From Closterium sp. NIES-65 (lineage: Eukaryota; Streptophyta; Zygnematophyceae; Desmidiales; Closteriaceae): a stretch of DNA of 64,000 bases. Below, piece by piece: positions 33,437-46,333 of the stretch (position 1 is its first letter; the number at the start of each line of letters is the position of its first letter). The position numbers and the translations under genes were made by a program. The DNA lies in NCBI GenBank assembly GCA_948144175.1, contig CANXME010000202.1, forward strand, positions 1,823,253 to 1,887,252, given 5' to 3'. The notes under the pieces were generated by a model. It saw nothing but the letters and a program-made list of their open reading frames with translations. It did no database searches and was not told where the DNA came from.

Positions 33437-36400
33437 ATGGTCGACCCCGTAGTTGATGCGGGTGTAGCTGACACTTTGGAGGCACGTTTGGCTGACGCGA
33501 GGAGACGCCACGCGAATGGCGAGTACGGGACGATCCCCTTAGTGATCGCCGAGTTGGGCATCCGGTCGCAGTGGGCGACGGAACACCCTTCCCGTCCTGC
33601 TTCTCCTCGACCGGTGCGCAACGAAGGTGGCGTCGACGACGAGGTCGACGGTGGTGCACGAGTCAGCGGCAGCGAAGGCACGAGGCATAGAGGAGTGATC
33701 AAGGTCGACGGTGGTGTCGACGGAATCCAGGCGCGAGTGCAGCGGTCGACGGCGGCTGCAGGCAGCTCGCACGCCGACGTCGATGTTCGACGTCGCTCTC
33801 CTCTACGAAGTGGTGGTGGGCTCTCGGCGACGACGCATGTGACGGCGGGCGGGATTGCACCGGCGTATGGCTATTTCAAGTTTTCGCCGGATCGGATCAC
33901 CGTCGCTCCGCTGCAAGGTCGACGGGACCTCATCACCTGGAGGGAGTCGATCGAACCTCAGCTGGAGGTCGCCGGGCTTAAGGGCTTCGCCGACGGCACC
34001 GTGCCAATTCCGCCCGAGGAGGATGTCGGGCTGCGCGGGGAGTTTCGTTCTGCTCACCTGCTCACCTTCATGGTCATCTCGAGGTGCTGCTCGCCGGTGG
34101 TACAGCTGGCGCTCAGGAGCTGTCGAGAGCGACTGGATGCTGGTCACCAGGCATGGCGCTTCATCATATCGACGTACCAGGTCACGGACGACCTGTAGAT
34201 CGGGCAGCTGGAGGAGAAGATGACCCACATTCGGATGGGCGAGCAGGAGTCGGCGACGGATTACTGCTACCGTGCTCGACGGATCCTGGCTGAAATGCGA
34301 ATGGCAGGCGCCGAATACTCGACGGCGTCTTACATCACCCACATCGTCAAGGGCTTGCCGCGCAGCTACAATCTCATGAAGAGGATGATGATGGTGCCCG
34401 GCACGCGTGAGTCCCTCGACGAAGACTCCATCACCAGCTACATTCTCCAGGATGAGGCGATGCTGGAGGCAGAGCAGCCCACGGAGTTCCTTCCGCAGGC
34501 GAGTTACGCTGCACCGACGAAGCCGAATACACAGCGGGAGCAGCGCAGGAAGCCGGGCGGAAGTGGTAGCGGAGGTGGGCGGTCGACGAAGGACGTCGAC
34601 GAAACGAGGTCGACGCGGGACAAGGGTCGACGTGGTGGTGGTCGACGGCGAGAGTGCTGGGTCTGCGGCGATCCCGACCATCTCTCCTTCGAGTGCCCTG
34701 ACCGCGATGAGAGCAACGAGGACGACAACAAGGAAGGCCGCGGTCGATCGACCAGTCGTCGCACCCGTCAAGCTGAGAAGCCGCGCAAGGAGAAGCAAGC
34801 GTCGAAGAAAACGCCCTTGACGAAGGACGTCGACAGCTCCAGCGGCAAGAGCCGAGGCGACGGGGAGGCGTCGTGCTCGATGGTCGGCGTAGTGGAGCCG
34901 ACGGTCTCGCTAGCACCGGAGGCTGGCGAGGACTTCCAGGCGGTGGCAGCAGCTGTGCAGGCCAACCCGATGGCGGTGCTGCTCGACAGCGGGTGCTCCC
35001 ACCACCTGATGGGGACGAAATCGGTCTTCGTTGACATGGGGCCGAGCGATGGGGTGAAGCATGTGCGTGGGTTCAACGGGGCATTGCAGCCTGTCAAGGG
35101 TCGCGGAACCGTCGCTCTGCAAGGGGAGGCCGGGAAGCGAGTCCTCATCCCCGACGTACTCTACGTTCCAGGCGTACAGGCAAACCTGTTGTCTGCTGGC
35201 CAGCTGAAGGAGAGCGGCGTGCTACTGCAGGGCGATGGCGATGAGATGCTGCTCGTCGACGCGACTGGAGAGGTGCTTGGTCGAGCACGCTACACCGGAC
35301 GAGTCCTCTGCACCGACCTTCGCCCCTGCCCGACGCAGTTGCAGTCGACCGAGGTGGTGGCTCTGCGGACGATCACCTCGGCGACGAAGACGACCCCCAA
35401 TAGGATGCATGCGCGGCTTGCCCACGTCAACGTCGACACGATCAAGAGCTCGGCGAAGCATGATGTGGCTACTGGGCTCGACATCACGTTGTCAACCGGA
35501 GCAGACCCGCCATGTGTCTCGTGCGTCGGAGGAAAGCTGGCGCGGCACACCTTCCCCGCCAAGGGCTCGGATGCAGCGGAGGCGCTGGCTGTCGTGCACA
35601 TTGACTTGTGCGGGCCATTTCGGGTGGCTGCCAAGGATGGCAGCTTGTACTTCCTACTGCTGAAGGATCGCCATACTCGATTTGTATGGGCGATGCCGGT
35701 CGCTAAGAAGAGCGACGTGCTGCGGGAGTTCGAGAAGTGGCTGGTGCTCGTGGAACGACAGACGAAGAAGTCGGTTCTGTCGCTTCGCTCCGATCGAGGG
35801 GGGGAATTCCTCGGGAAGGCGTTCACCGACTTCGTCGACGGGAAGGGCATCGTCCACGACCTGACGTGCCCCTACACTCCGCAGCAGAATGGCATGGCCG
35901 AGCGGGAGATGCGTACGGCCGTCGAGTCCGTGCGGACGATGTTGCTGCACATGGGCGTGCAGCACCATTGGTGGCACCTGGCTCTACGACAAGCTGTCTG
36001 GGTGCGCAACTGCTTGGAGCGGTCGACGACGCCGCCGGGGACGACTCCGTACCAGCTGCTGACCGGACAGAAGCCCGACCTTACGCTGGCGCGGGTGTGG
36101 GGCTGCATGGTGCAGTTCATGGTTCCCGAACAGCAACGAGGTGGAAAGCTGGCGCCGAAGGCTCGCTGGGGACTTCACCTGGGTGTGTCGCCAGCGAGCA
36201 AGGGCTGGGAGGTGCTCGACCTGACCGACAACAAGATGGTCACGTCGGTCGAGGTGATCTTCTATGAGACGCTGTCGCTGGAGGTGTGGAAGGCGAAGTA
36301 TGGGCCGGCGTCGGAGCGGACGCAGGCGCACCCGCCGACGGACACCTCGACGGCGACGGTTCCCCTGCTCGCCGAAGCCGACGAGCCTGCTGATGAAGAT

Positions 36401-38611
36401 GCTGTGGAGGTCCTTCCACCTCCCCCTGTTCTTGCTCCTCCGTCTCCCGTCACCGATCTGCCTGCGCCGACACCTGTGTCGGCCACCGACGATGAGGGGA
36501 GCCTGGAGGCGTCGCGTGTGGCGCAGGCCAGTGGCATCGCCGGCGGACGACAAGGCGCCAAGCTCGACGACTACGATGGAAAGCCGTCGAAGACAGGAGA
36601 GCCGGTCGAAGAGGAGCCATCGGCAGGGGTACACTCGATAGGGGAGCGGCAACCGGAGCGGTCGACAGGAGAATTGTCGAAGGTAGCAGCAGAGGAACAG
36701 CCGGTCGAAGGGTCGAAGCAGCTGGTCGACGACGTTCTAGTTGAAACGAAAGGGGAGCTATCGGCGGGTGAGGAGTCCACCGACAGCGACGTGTTGGAAG
36801 TGCCGATCACGAAGCCTGAGCTGCGACGCTCAGGTCGAGCTCGACGGCCGCCGGAGCGGTTGAGCTTTCACGCCTGCTTACCGCCAGCTGCCTTCACCAC
36901 GGTGTACGACGAGGTCGACGACGACCTGCTGTACGACGATGCCGAGGAGGATGAAGACCTGTCGGAGCTCGACCCTGACGTGCATGCCGACCCCGAACAC
37001 CGCTGGGACATCGCCACGATGACGGTGAAGGAGGCGCTGTCGAGCTGGAAGGGCGAGGCGGTGAAGGCCGCCATGGAAGAAGAAATCCGTAGCCTCATCG
37101 CTATGGGGACTTGGGAGCTGGTCGAACGCCCACGCGGGGTGAACATTATGAAGAACCAATGGGTGCTGACGACCAAGTACCGCATCGACGACACCGTCGA
37201 GCGCGAGAAGGCGAGGCTGGTCGTAAAGGGCTTCACGCAGGTGTACGGCGCCGACTACGACGAGACGTACTCGCCGGTGAGCAGCTACGTCACGCTGAGG
37301 ATCTTCCTCAGCATAGTCGCCATCCTCGACCTCAACCTGATGCAGCTCGACATGAAGAACGCTTTCCTGCAGAGCAAGCTCGACAGAGTGCTCTACATTT
37401 ACCAGCCGGACCACTTCAACGACGGGACCGGCCGGGTGTGTAAGCTGCTGAAAAGCCTCTACGGGCTGAAGCAGTCGCCGCTGCTGTGGTACAGGGCTCT
37501 TGACGGTGTGCTGCTGGGCGCTGGCTGGAAGAAGAGCCAGGTCGACGAGGCGCTCTACTTCAAGACCGGCGATGACGGTGTGACCTGCTGGGTCTTGGTC
37601 TACGTCGACGACCTGCTCGCCGCTAGCTGCAGCACCGCGATGCTGAAGGAGCTGAAGGAGCTGCTGGAGGCCGCCTTCGAGCTGCGTGAGATCTCGCCGG
37701 TGGAAAAGTACCTTGGGCTGGAGATCGTGCGGGACAGGCCGGCCAGGAAGTTGTGGCTGCACCAGCAGGGCTACGTCGACAAGCTGCGCAGGCGCTTCGT
37801 CGACGAGGAGCTAGGCGGTCGAGTCCCGAAGACGCCGGTCTCGGTCGACGCCTACGTTCATTTGACGTTCAACGACGAGGAGGCTCAGGAGCGCGAAGAG
37901 GAGGAGTACCGCCAGAAGGTCGGCTCGCTGCAGTTCGCGGCGAGGACGACGAGGCCGGACATTGCGTTCGCCTGCAGCAAGCTGGAGAGCGGCCTCACGG
38001 TGAGGAGCGATCAGCATTGGCGTGAGGTCAACCGTTGCCTCGCCTTCCTCGCCGACACCCGCGACACCGCCCTGGAGTTCGGCGGTGGACCAGAATCGTT
38101 GGAGCTGATTGGCTACGTCGACGCCGACGACGCGGGCGACAAGCAGAACCGGACGAGCACGGGAGGCTACGTGTTCGTCCACGGAGGGGCCGCAGTCTCC
38201 TGGTCGAGCTCGCGCATCAAGTGCGCGACATTATCATCGACCGAGTCGGAGTACGTGGCGGCCACGGATGCCGGCAAGGAGGGGCGTCGACTTCGCTTCC
38301 TCCTTGCGGAATTCAAGCTGCTCGACGCTGGAAAGCCGACCATCCTCCGCGTCGACAACAAGTCGGCAATCACGGTCGCTGAGGGCTTGGGGCTGACGGG
38401 CAACCTCAAGCACATGGAGCGACGCTACGCCTGGCTGCAGCACATGGTGAGGCGCGGGAAATTTGTGCTGAACTACATCCCTATCACCGAGCAGCCGGCG
38501 GATTTCCTGACGAAGGCGCTGCATTTTCCGGCTTTCAACCGGTGCTCTGTCGCCATCGGCCAAGTTCGCCTGGTGGACGTCGGCGACGGCGATGACGAGG
38601 TGCAGCAGTAG
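33437..38611 (+). CDS. gag-pol: Copia F gag-pol polyprotein (one internal TAG)
   Basis: The ATG at 33437 opens a 1724-codon frame interrupted only by TAG at codon 254 (34196-34198). Gag occupies about residues 1-400 and ends with a CX2CX4HX4C zinc knuckle (CWVC-GDPD-H-LSFE-C, about 408-421). The protease has DSG at 517-519. Integrase has HIDLCG, RSDRGGEF and NGMAERE as the DDE triad. RT has YVDD at about 1389. RNase H ends with ITEQPADFLTKAL. All catalytic residues I can check are present. The TAG lies inside Gag, so without readthrough or suppression only a truncated Gag is made. It reads DDL-stop-IGQLEEK, where a Gln (CAG) would fit. Confidence 0.93.
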
Positions 38612-38740
38612 GTGCCGTGCCCTTCTGCACGGCTGGTGCGGTGACGGCGTGCTGTGCATGGGGTGCACGCCGAGGACGAGCTTTTTGCGCGGAGTACTGC
38701 CGTGTGGGCTGGAGGCCCAAGCGTGAGCGCGGCAGGGGAG
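38612..38740 (+). other. Copia F 3' untranslated region and polypurine tract
   Basis: A short 129-bp spacer lies between the gag-pol stop and the 3' LTR. It ends in GGCAGGGGAG directly before TGTTAACGGG, the plus-strand primer tract. Confidence 0.85.
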
Positions 38741-39716
38741 TGTTAACGGGAATGGAGTGTTGGCCCCGCCCTCGCTTGGGCAACGCCGACGACTTGGTCG
38801 GATGCACGGGAGTAGCAGCCGACTGTTCACAGTGGGATAGCTGCTCGACAGGTTACGTCGAGCGGCAGCGGACCGCTGTGGTGTTGCTGTCGACCAGGAT
38901 GCTCGACAGCTGCAACTGACTGGCCTGGGCGACGGGTGAGCCGTCCGGGAGGTCGACGAAGCAGTCCGTCAACCTACAGTTCGACGGGGAGGTCTACGGA
39001 GCATCCCGTCGAACTGCAGTTCGACCGGGAGGTCGACGGAGCAGTTCTGGTCAACGGAAGGGGTCCGTCGACCAAGGGGTAGCTTGACGGGAGGTGTGGT
39101 CGACCAGGAGCATCCGGTGGTCGACCAGAGAGACCCAGTGGTCGACGGGAGGCACCTGGGAGTCGACCAGAGCACCAGGGGTCAACCAGGTCGACCGGGT
39201 AACCTGCTCGACGAGTTCTGCGGAGGCACGCGAATGCCGTCGAGATCGCGATGGCGCAGGCGACTTCGGGCTGGTATCCTGAAGTCAATGTGGCTCGTCA
39301 GGCGCAGACAACAGCCGACGGATGCCCAACGAGGCAAGTCGGACCAATCGTCTGCGCACACCTGCGAGCGCGCGCACTGCTGTGTTCTACGGGGCACGCC
39401 GTCGACCTGCTTTGTTGGCAGGTCGCCCTTCTACAGTGCTGGCGCGGCTCCTCTACGCAATGCTGGCAGGCGGTCGACCGAGCTGCGCTGGCAGTCGACC
39501 AGGCTAGCTGCAGGGTTGTTAGGTTCCTTATGTAGTCATTGTTGTCATTGCTTCTATCATTCAATTCTGTAATTCCAACTTTGCTAGTGGAAACTCTTGC
39601 CAATTTCTCCTGTGAATGTGCAAGCACTAAGGAACCAAGCAAAGCTGAGATCACCTCTAGTAGTTCGTGCCAACCCTGTAGTCTAGCTCACTGCCGTTGT
39701 AGAGTGAATCTCCGCA
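38741..39716 (+). repeat. Copia F 3' LTR
   Basis: This 976-bp partner of 32364-33339 ends CTCCGCA, followed by GGAAG. Several differences from the 5' LTR are GTCGAC to GTCAAC changes, that is, transitions at CpG. Confidence 0.95.
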
Positions 39717-39721
39717 GGAAG

Positions 39722-42117
39722 AAGTCAACTCCCTCTCGCTGACTGAAGCCTCGTGCAACGTAACGCGCTTTGAAGACAGGCTGAGAACCCGGCGGCCGCT
39801 TCACCCTGAAAATCCACATGCCACTGACGATGTTCGCCCCTGGTGAGGGAACCTCGTCGACGTAGGTGCCTGTGGACTTCCAGGAAGCCATCTCTGTGTC
39901 CATGGCTGTCTGCCACTGAGAGGATTACTCACCCGCGGTCGCCTCAGGGTAAGAGCGCGGGGTCGGGATGTCTGGAGCATCCGGGTCTCCCTCAGGGGTA
40001 ACCAGCATGGACACGCGACGAGGTAAAGCAGCGGCAAAGCACTCAAACTCCTCCTGCCTGTCCTCAAGGACGCCCGTGCCAAGAGCACACTCACCCCCGA
40101 CGGACGGAGGACAGACAGACTCAGACGCAGTGACAAGGCTAGCGGCGTAGTCTAGATGACAAGCGGCAGCAAAGTCAACTAACTCACCGACTAGAGCACA
40201 CGCAGCAGAGGACTCAAAGGTAGGGTCAGTGACAGCAGTGGCGAAGAGACGCGTGATAGTAGGACTGGTAGCACGGAGGGAGTCAGACTCCGGGTGAGCA
40301 AGAGCAGGAAGAGAGGACGCAGGAGGAGACGGCAGAGGGACACGCTGAGGAGCAGTGGAAGGACGAAGCGCCATCTGGTGAGTGCCTATGATAGTAGGTG
40401 GACGCTGACGACCAGTGCGAGCAGTAGGAACAGGCGACGCAGACCGAGACTCTGGCGAAACAGGACGAGACTCAGGCTCACGACGCTCAGTGAGACCGCC
40501 TGTCGGACCAGTGTAAGGAGAAGGACCAGGGAGTGGCAAGGCAGGCGGTAACTGTGACTACGACTAGACAAGCGGAGGACACTCTGAGGAGGGAGCAGGA
40601 CTAGGGGGAGGCGGCTGACCAAGAAACTGCTGAAGGAGCGGAACGAAGTACTGCTACGGCAGCGTAGCGCCTCCAGAACCAGCAGCGGCACCACCAGTAC
40701 CTCCAGCTCCAGGGTCTCCAGCTACACCGGCAGCACCAGCTCCCAGGTCCGCAGCACCAGTAGCAGCTCCAACTCTAGGGTCCGCAGCTCCAGCAGCAGC
40801 TCCAACTCCAGGGTCCGCAGCACCCGCACCAGCTCCAACGCCCGGGTCCTCAGCTCCAGCAGTAGCTTCAACTCCAGGGTCCGCAGCACCAGCAGCACCA
40901 CCAGCACCAGCAGCACCTCAAGCAGCGTCAGCAGAACTAGCACCAGCAGCACCTCCAGTAGTACCAGCAGCACCGCCAGCAAAAGCAGCACCTCCAATAC
41001 TAGGGTCCGCGACACTAGGAGCGCCACTCCGGAGACTGCAGCGCTGTGCGTACCACTCTCGGAGCCGCTGGGGAGAGGGCAGCTCCCGCCTAAGAGGGGA
41101 AGCACTAGCACCAGCTCCAGCAGCATTCCTAGCTCCAGAAGCACCTCTCCTGAGGCTGCAGTACTGTAAGTACCACTCACGCTGCTGCTATGAGGAGAGA
41201 GCTCCTCCAGGTGTAGCACTCCCAGGCTCAGCACCTCCAGACTCAGCACCCCCAGACTCAGCACCCCCAGACTCAGCACCTGCAGGCTCCGCACCCGCAG
41301 GCTCAGTACCCCCAGACTCCGCACCCCCAGGCTCAGCACCCCCGGACTCCGCAACCCCACGCTCCGCACGCTCAGGCTCAGCACCCCTAGCAGGACGAGA
41401 GTCGACAGCTACCTCGACAGGCTCAACCTGGTCTACCTGGGACACACCTGAGGGAGCGGCACCCTGAGGGGGGAGGGGGTCTACCACAGCAGCACCTGGC
41501 GCGAGGAACAGAGGCGGGGGGGGGGAGTGGGGCAGTGCGGTAGGGGAAGAGGCGGTAGTAGGGCACAGACTTGTCAAAGTTGACGTCCTGAGAGGGAAGG
41601 ACACGTCGTGAGGTGGCGTGGTAAAACTGCCAACCAGACGCGTTCGGGACAAAGCCAAGGAAGACACAAGGAACAGCGCGGGAGGAGAGCTTGTCCGCGG
41701 ACGTATCGCGAACAAAAGCTCGAGATCCCCAAACCAGGAAACGCGACGCATCGCCAACCTCTCCCGTCCAACGCAGTGTCGGGGAAGTCTCCGGCAAGGA
41801 GACACGGGGCCAGTGGTTGAGCTGATGCGCAGCGTATTGGACCGCAAATGGCCACAGAAAGTAGGGGGCAGGCGCATGGATCAAGGAGGTACGAGCGACC
41901 TCCATGATCAAGCCAATGCGGTGCTCAGCAACCCCATTCTGCTGTGGAGAGGCCGGAAGCGTGAACGACTGGCGGATGCCGTGCTCCGCACAGTAGGCTG
42001 CCAAGAGGTTGGAGGAGAACTCACCACCTCTGTCTGAGTGCAAGCGCAGGACAGGAAAGTCCGAGTGGAAACGCTCGCTGAGCTGGAGACGAGAAGTGCG
42101 GATCCAAGGGATCAAAA
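39722..42117 (-). pseudogene. pol: Copia D/E integrase core to RT start
   Basis: The reverse-strand frame opens with VLIPWIRTSRLQL at about 42117, then the integrase second Asp (HSDRGGEF) and Glu (NGVAEHR). A frameshift at a C run (about 41518-41528) leads into a long repetitive linker with 15-bp and similar repeats (about 40680-41400). The conserved PSVGGECALGTGVLEDRQEE block and the RT start follow, up to GVDFF at 39722, where F inserted. Stops include TAG 41188, 40564 and 40558 and TAA 39925. The protease and the first integrase Asp are missing. Confidence 0.87.
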
Positions 42118-42223
42118 CAACGACAAAGTTACAAGCAATATGCATAAAACCCTAATATATAGGTAGGGAAAAAAGGCAACACCGAGACTTAACCAAATAC
42201 AACATATGAAATATTTGTTGACA
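42115..42223 (-). repeat. LTR-like end of copia D/E
   Basis: Read on the reverse strand, it starts TGTCAACAAAT and shares about 35 bp with the start of the D/E 3' LTR (CATATGTTGTATTTG), then drifts. It abuts integrase coding sequence with no primer site or leader. It is either the D/E 5' LTR after a large internal deletion or a related LTR joined secondarily. Confidence 0.55.
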
Positions 42224-44490
42224 CGATAGTGTCTTTGATGTGGTACTTCATCATCAACACCCACCGGTTCTTCATAATATTCAAACCGCGTTGGCGTTCG
42301 ACCAGCTCCCACGTGCCGTTGCCGATGAGGCTGCGGATTTCCTCGTCCACGGCGACCTTCACCGCATTGTCCCAGCGGTGAACAGGGTCGGCGTGCACGT
42401 CGGGATCAAGCTTGGGCAGGTCGAAGTTGGCTTCGAGGTCGTTGAGCAACACCATGAAGGCGGCTGGCGGCAGAGAAGCGTGGAAGCTCAGCCTCTCCGG
42501 CAGCTTCCGACTTTGGCTAGAGCGTTGCAACACAGGCATCTCGACCAGAACCTCCACCACGTCACTGTCGGTAGACTCCTCCCCTACCGACAGCTCCCCT
42601 TCATCGTCAATGGCCTCGTCGTCGACTAGCTGCTTTGTAAGTGTCTTCCCCTCAACCAGCTGCTCCCCTCTCTTCGGCCCGCTTGCCGACCTCTCTCTCG
42701 TCGATTGCTCCCCTGTCGACTTCCCCGTCTGCTGCCCCACTGTCCGCGGCACTTCTGTTGCTGCCTCTTGTGCCACCAGTTCCCCTGTCTACCGCTCCAC
42801 TGTCGTCGACAGCTGCACACCCTCCTAAACGAGCTTGGCGTCACGTCGGCCACCGGTGATGCCACTGGCCGGCGTCACAGGCGATGCATCAAGGCTTCCC
42901 TTATCGCTGGTGGCCGACAGCAGTGTTGACAGAAGCAGGTCGGCAATGCGGGGCGGAGCAACGGGAACAGGAGGAGGACAAGAGCGTGGGAATTCCTCGA
43001 CATCCTCATCAGCAGGCTCGTCGACCACAACGAGCAGCGGGAACGTCACCGTCGAGGTGTTTGTCAATGGGTGTACCTGCGTCTGCCCCGATGTCGGCCC
43101 ATACTTCACCTTCCACACCTCCAGCGACAGCGTCTCCACCTTGTGGTCGGTCAAGTGAAGCATCTCCCAGCCCTTGCTCTCCGCTGACACACCAAGGTGA
43201 GGCCCCGAGCGGGCCTTAGGCGCTAGCTTCGCACCGCGACTTTGCTTGGGGACCATAAACTGTACCATGCAGCCCCACACCCATGCCAGAGTGAGATCAC
43301 GCTTCCTATCAATCAGCAGCTGGTGCGGCATTGTCCCCAGCGGCGTCCTCGATCGCTCCAGGCAGTTGCGCACCCAGATGGCTTGCCGTAGGGCGAGGTG
43401 CCACTAGTGGTGCTGCACGCCCATGTGCAGCAGCATCGTCCGCACAGATATGACAGCCATGCCGTTCTGCCGCAGGGTGTACGGGCATGATGCCCTTCTC
43501 ATCGACAAAGTCGGTGAACTCCCGGCCGAAGAACACTCCTCCGTAGTCGGAATGGAGCATCAACCACAATGTCTTCTTCGTCTGTCGCCCCACCATGAGC
43601 AGCAACTTCTCCAACACCCGCAGAACGTCTCTCTTCTTAGCGACCAGCTAAACCCACACATACCGAGTGTGGCAATCCTTCAGCAGGAGGAAGTACAGGC
43701 TGCTGTCCTTGGCAGCCACCCGGAATGGCCTGCACAAGTCAATGTGCACGACAGCTAGAGCCTCCTCAACGTCCAAGCCTTTGTCGGGGAAGATTCGCTG
43801 TGCAAGTCCCTCCAACGCACGAGATACACGACAAGTCAGCCCCGGTCGACGGCTTGATTTCGAGGCCTTTAGCGACTTCATGCTTCGCCGAACTCTTGAT
43901 CGTAACAATGCCGACGTGCGCGAGCCTCGCGTGCCACCGGTCAGGGGTCGACTTTGTTGTTGAGGCGATCATCCGTAGAGCCACCACCTTGGTCAACAGC
44001 GACCGCGTCAAGCAGGGGCGAAGGTCGGTGCAGAGGACGCGGCCGGTGAAGTGTGCTCGACAGAGTACCTCGTCTGCACTCGACACGAGCAGCATCTTGT
44101 TGCCATCGTCCTGCACCTTCACAATACTTTCCTACAACTGGCTGGCTGACAGCAGGTTTGCCTGCACGCCCGGAACGTAGAGCACGTCGGGGATGAGGAC
44201 CTGCTACCCGGCCTCCCCTTGCAAAGTGACTGTGCTGCGACCCTTGACAGGTCTACAGAGCCTCATTGAAGCAGCGCATATGCTTCACGTTGTCGCTCGG
44301 CGCCATGTCAAAGAAGATTTAAATTGTCCCCATCAGGTGGTGCGAGCTGCCGTTGTCGAGCAGCATCACATTCGGGTTGGCTTGCGCGGAGACCACAAGC
44401 GCCAGCGACCCTGTCGGCTCCACCACGCCGACCATCGAGCGCGACGTCTCCCCGTCGCCTTGGCCCTTGCCGCTGGGAGATAAATTACGG
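42224..44490 (-). pseudogene. gag-pol: Decayed F-family copia J, gag-pol remnant
   Basis: The reverse-strand fragments align in order with F: the Gag end (SMVGVVEPTGSLAL), protease (LLDNGSSHHLMG; DSG reads DNG), integrase (HIDLC, then HSDYGGVFF in place of SDRGGEF), the acidic linker, and RT start (GTWELVERQRGLNIMKNRWVL). It stops at KYHIKDTIV, where the LTR-like end of D/E begins. At least five frame changes are needed. The Gag N-terminus is missing between the LTR and 44490. It is an old, dead copy. Confidence 0.85.
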
Positions 44491-45247
44491 GGGAAGGCAC
44501 ATGTTCTAGGAGTGATCGTGGTGTTCCTTACCGTTCTGTAGAACTTGTGCATTTACAAAGCAATTTGGCAAGAGTTTCACTCGGGAAAGTTGCATTGCAG
44601 AATGATACCAATCACAATGTCAAGAATGACTACATCATAGCCTAGAAACCTAGCAGCCAAGCAAGTCGACCACCAGCAGAAGAAGGTCAACAGCCTCCAT
44701 CATTGCGTAGAGGGTCCGTGCCAGCTTTGCAGAAAGGCGGCCTGCCAATAGAGCAGGTCGATGGCGTGCCAACACTGCAGCAAGGCGGCCGTCCAGCGTT
44801 GCACCCGTGGATAATAGCAGCGCACATGCGCACACCTACTTCGCAGGTGCCTGCAGACAGTTGGTTCGACGTGCACCATTACGTGTCAGTCGGCTGATGA
44901 CTCGGGATACCAGATGGAGGTCGCCTTTGCCATCTAAACCTCGACACGTTCGCGTGCCTCCGCAGAACCTTGTTGAGCAGGTTACCTCGGCGCCCCGGTC
45001 GGCGACCTCCCTCGTTGACCACCTCCTTCCTCGAGGACAACCCTGGTCGACGGACCCATCTGTCGACCAGCTCGGTCAGCTGTTGCCGTCGAAGACCCCT
45101 CGTTGACAGCTCCTTGACAGACCCGTGCAGGTCGTCGACCACCCTCGTCGACCTCTGAAATACACCCGGCTGCACCTCCCGCGCACCCGACCTCAAGGTC
45201 GGCTTTGCCCAAGCGAGGGCAGGGCCAACACTCGATTCCCATCAACA
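44491..45247 (-). repeat. Copia J 5' LTR (partial, diverged)
   Basis: On the reverse strand it opens TGTTGATGGGAATCGAGTG against TGTTAACGGGAATGGAGTG in F. It keeps the CCCTCGCTTGGGCAA block, scattered GTCGAC motifs and the end block near CTTGCCAA. It is shorter than the 976 bp of F and its inner edge is approximate. Its outer edge at 45247 abuts the 37-bp satellite. Confidence 0.78.
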
Positions 45248-46333
45248 TATGGTTGGTGCCAAGAGTAAGTGATTTACTTGCCCATATGGTTGGTACTAGG
45301 AGTAAATGCAGTACTTACCCATATGATTGTTACCAAGAATAAGAGTGTTACTTACCCATGTGTTTGGTATCAAGAGAAAGTGTGTTTCTTATCCATATGG
45401 TTGGTACCAAGAGTAAGTGCATTACTTTTTGACATGAATGGTACTATGCCTACTTACCGATATGGTAGGTATCAAGAGTAAGTGTGTTACTTACCCAGAT
45501 GGTTGGTACAAATGGTATGTGCGTTACTTACCGGTATGGCTGGAACCAATAGTAAGTGCATTACTTACCCATATGGTTGGTATAAAGATGAAGTGTGTTA
45601 CTTACCCATATGATGGGTACCAAGAGTAAGTGCGTTACTTACCCATATGATTAGTACTAGGAGTAAGTGCGTTATATAACCATACTGATGGTACCAATAA
45701 TAAGTGCGTTACTTACCCATATGGTTGGTACCAAGAGTAAGTACGTTATTAATCTATATGGTTGGTACCAAGAGTAAGTGCATTATTCACCAAAATACTT
45801 GGTTCTAAGAGTAAGTGAGTTACTTAGCAATATGGTCGGCACGAAGGGTAAGTGCGTTACGTACTGATATGGCTGGTACCAAGAGTAGGTGCGTTACATA
45901 CCCATATGGTTGGTACCAAATGTAAGTTCCTTTCATACCGGTATTGTTGGAACCAAGAGCACGTGCGACTTACCCATATGGTTGGTACAACCAATAATAT
46001 GTGCGTTACTTACCTGTATTGTTGGTACTAGAGTACGTGCGTTAGTGACCCATATGGTTGGTACCAAGAGTAAGTGTGTTACATACCCATATGGTCGGTG
46101 CCGAAATCAAGTGATTTACTTACCCATACGGTTGGTACCAGGAGAAAGTGCGTTCCTTATCCATATGGTTGGTACCAAGAGTAAGTGTGTTGCATACCCA
46201 TATTGTTGGTGCCAAGAGTAAGTGCTTTACTTACGCATATGGTTGGTACCTAGAGTAAATGCGCTACTTATCTATATGGTTGGTACCAAGATTAAGTGCG
46301 TTACTTACCTATATGGTCGGTACCAAGAGTAAG
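45248..46333. repeat. 37-bp satellite array
   Basis: About 29 copies of a unit of the type TTACTTACCCATATGGTTGG followed by TACCAAGAGTAAGTGCG are present. The unit holds the palindromes CATATG and GGTACC and an inverted repeat ACTTAC...GTAAGT, so single strands could fold. It is unrelated in length to the 34-bp satellite, though both contain a GGTTGG...ACCAA core. No gene lies here; the short open frames are repeat-derived. Confidence 0.93.

Larger units (their letters stand above)
32364..39716 (+). mobile_element. Nearly intact Ty1/copia element F
   Basis: This 7353-bp element has two 976-bp LTRs and the perfect target duplication GGAAG (32359-32363 and 39717-39721). About 15 LTR differences by eye (roughly 1.5%) make it younger than copia C. 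It has one long gag-pol frame with one internal TAG. It inserted into the RT gene of copia D/E in the opposite orientation. The hexamer GTCGAC is very frequent throughout. Confidence 0.96.
30685..42223 (-). mobile_element. Decayed Ty1/copia D/E, split by copia F
   Basis: Reverse-strand copia pieces at 30685-32358 and 39722-42223 belong to one element, because F lies between them with a perfect target duplication in the RT gene. A 127-bp 3' LTR is present at 30685. At the other end an LTR-like stretch (about 42115-42223) abuts the integrase core directly, so leader, gag, protease and the integrase N-terminus are gone. The outer flanks (satellite; element J) show no matching target duplication, so one side has been rearranged. 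Confidence 0.82.
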
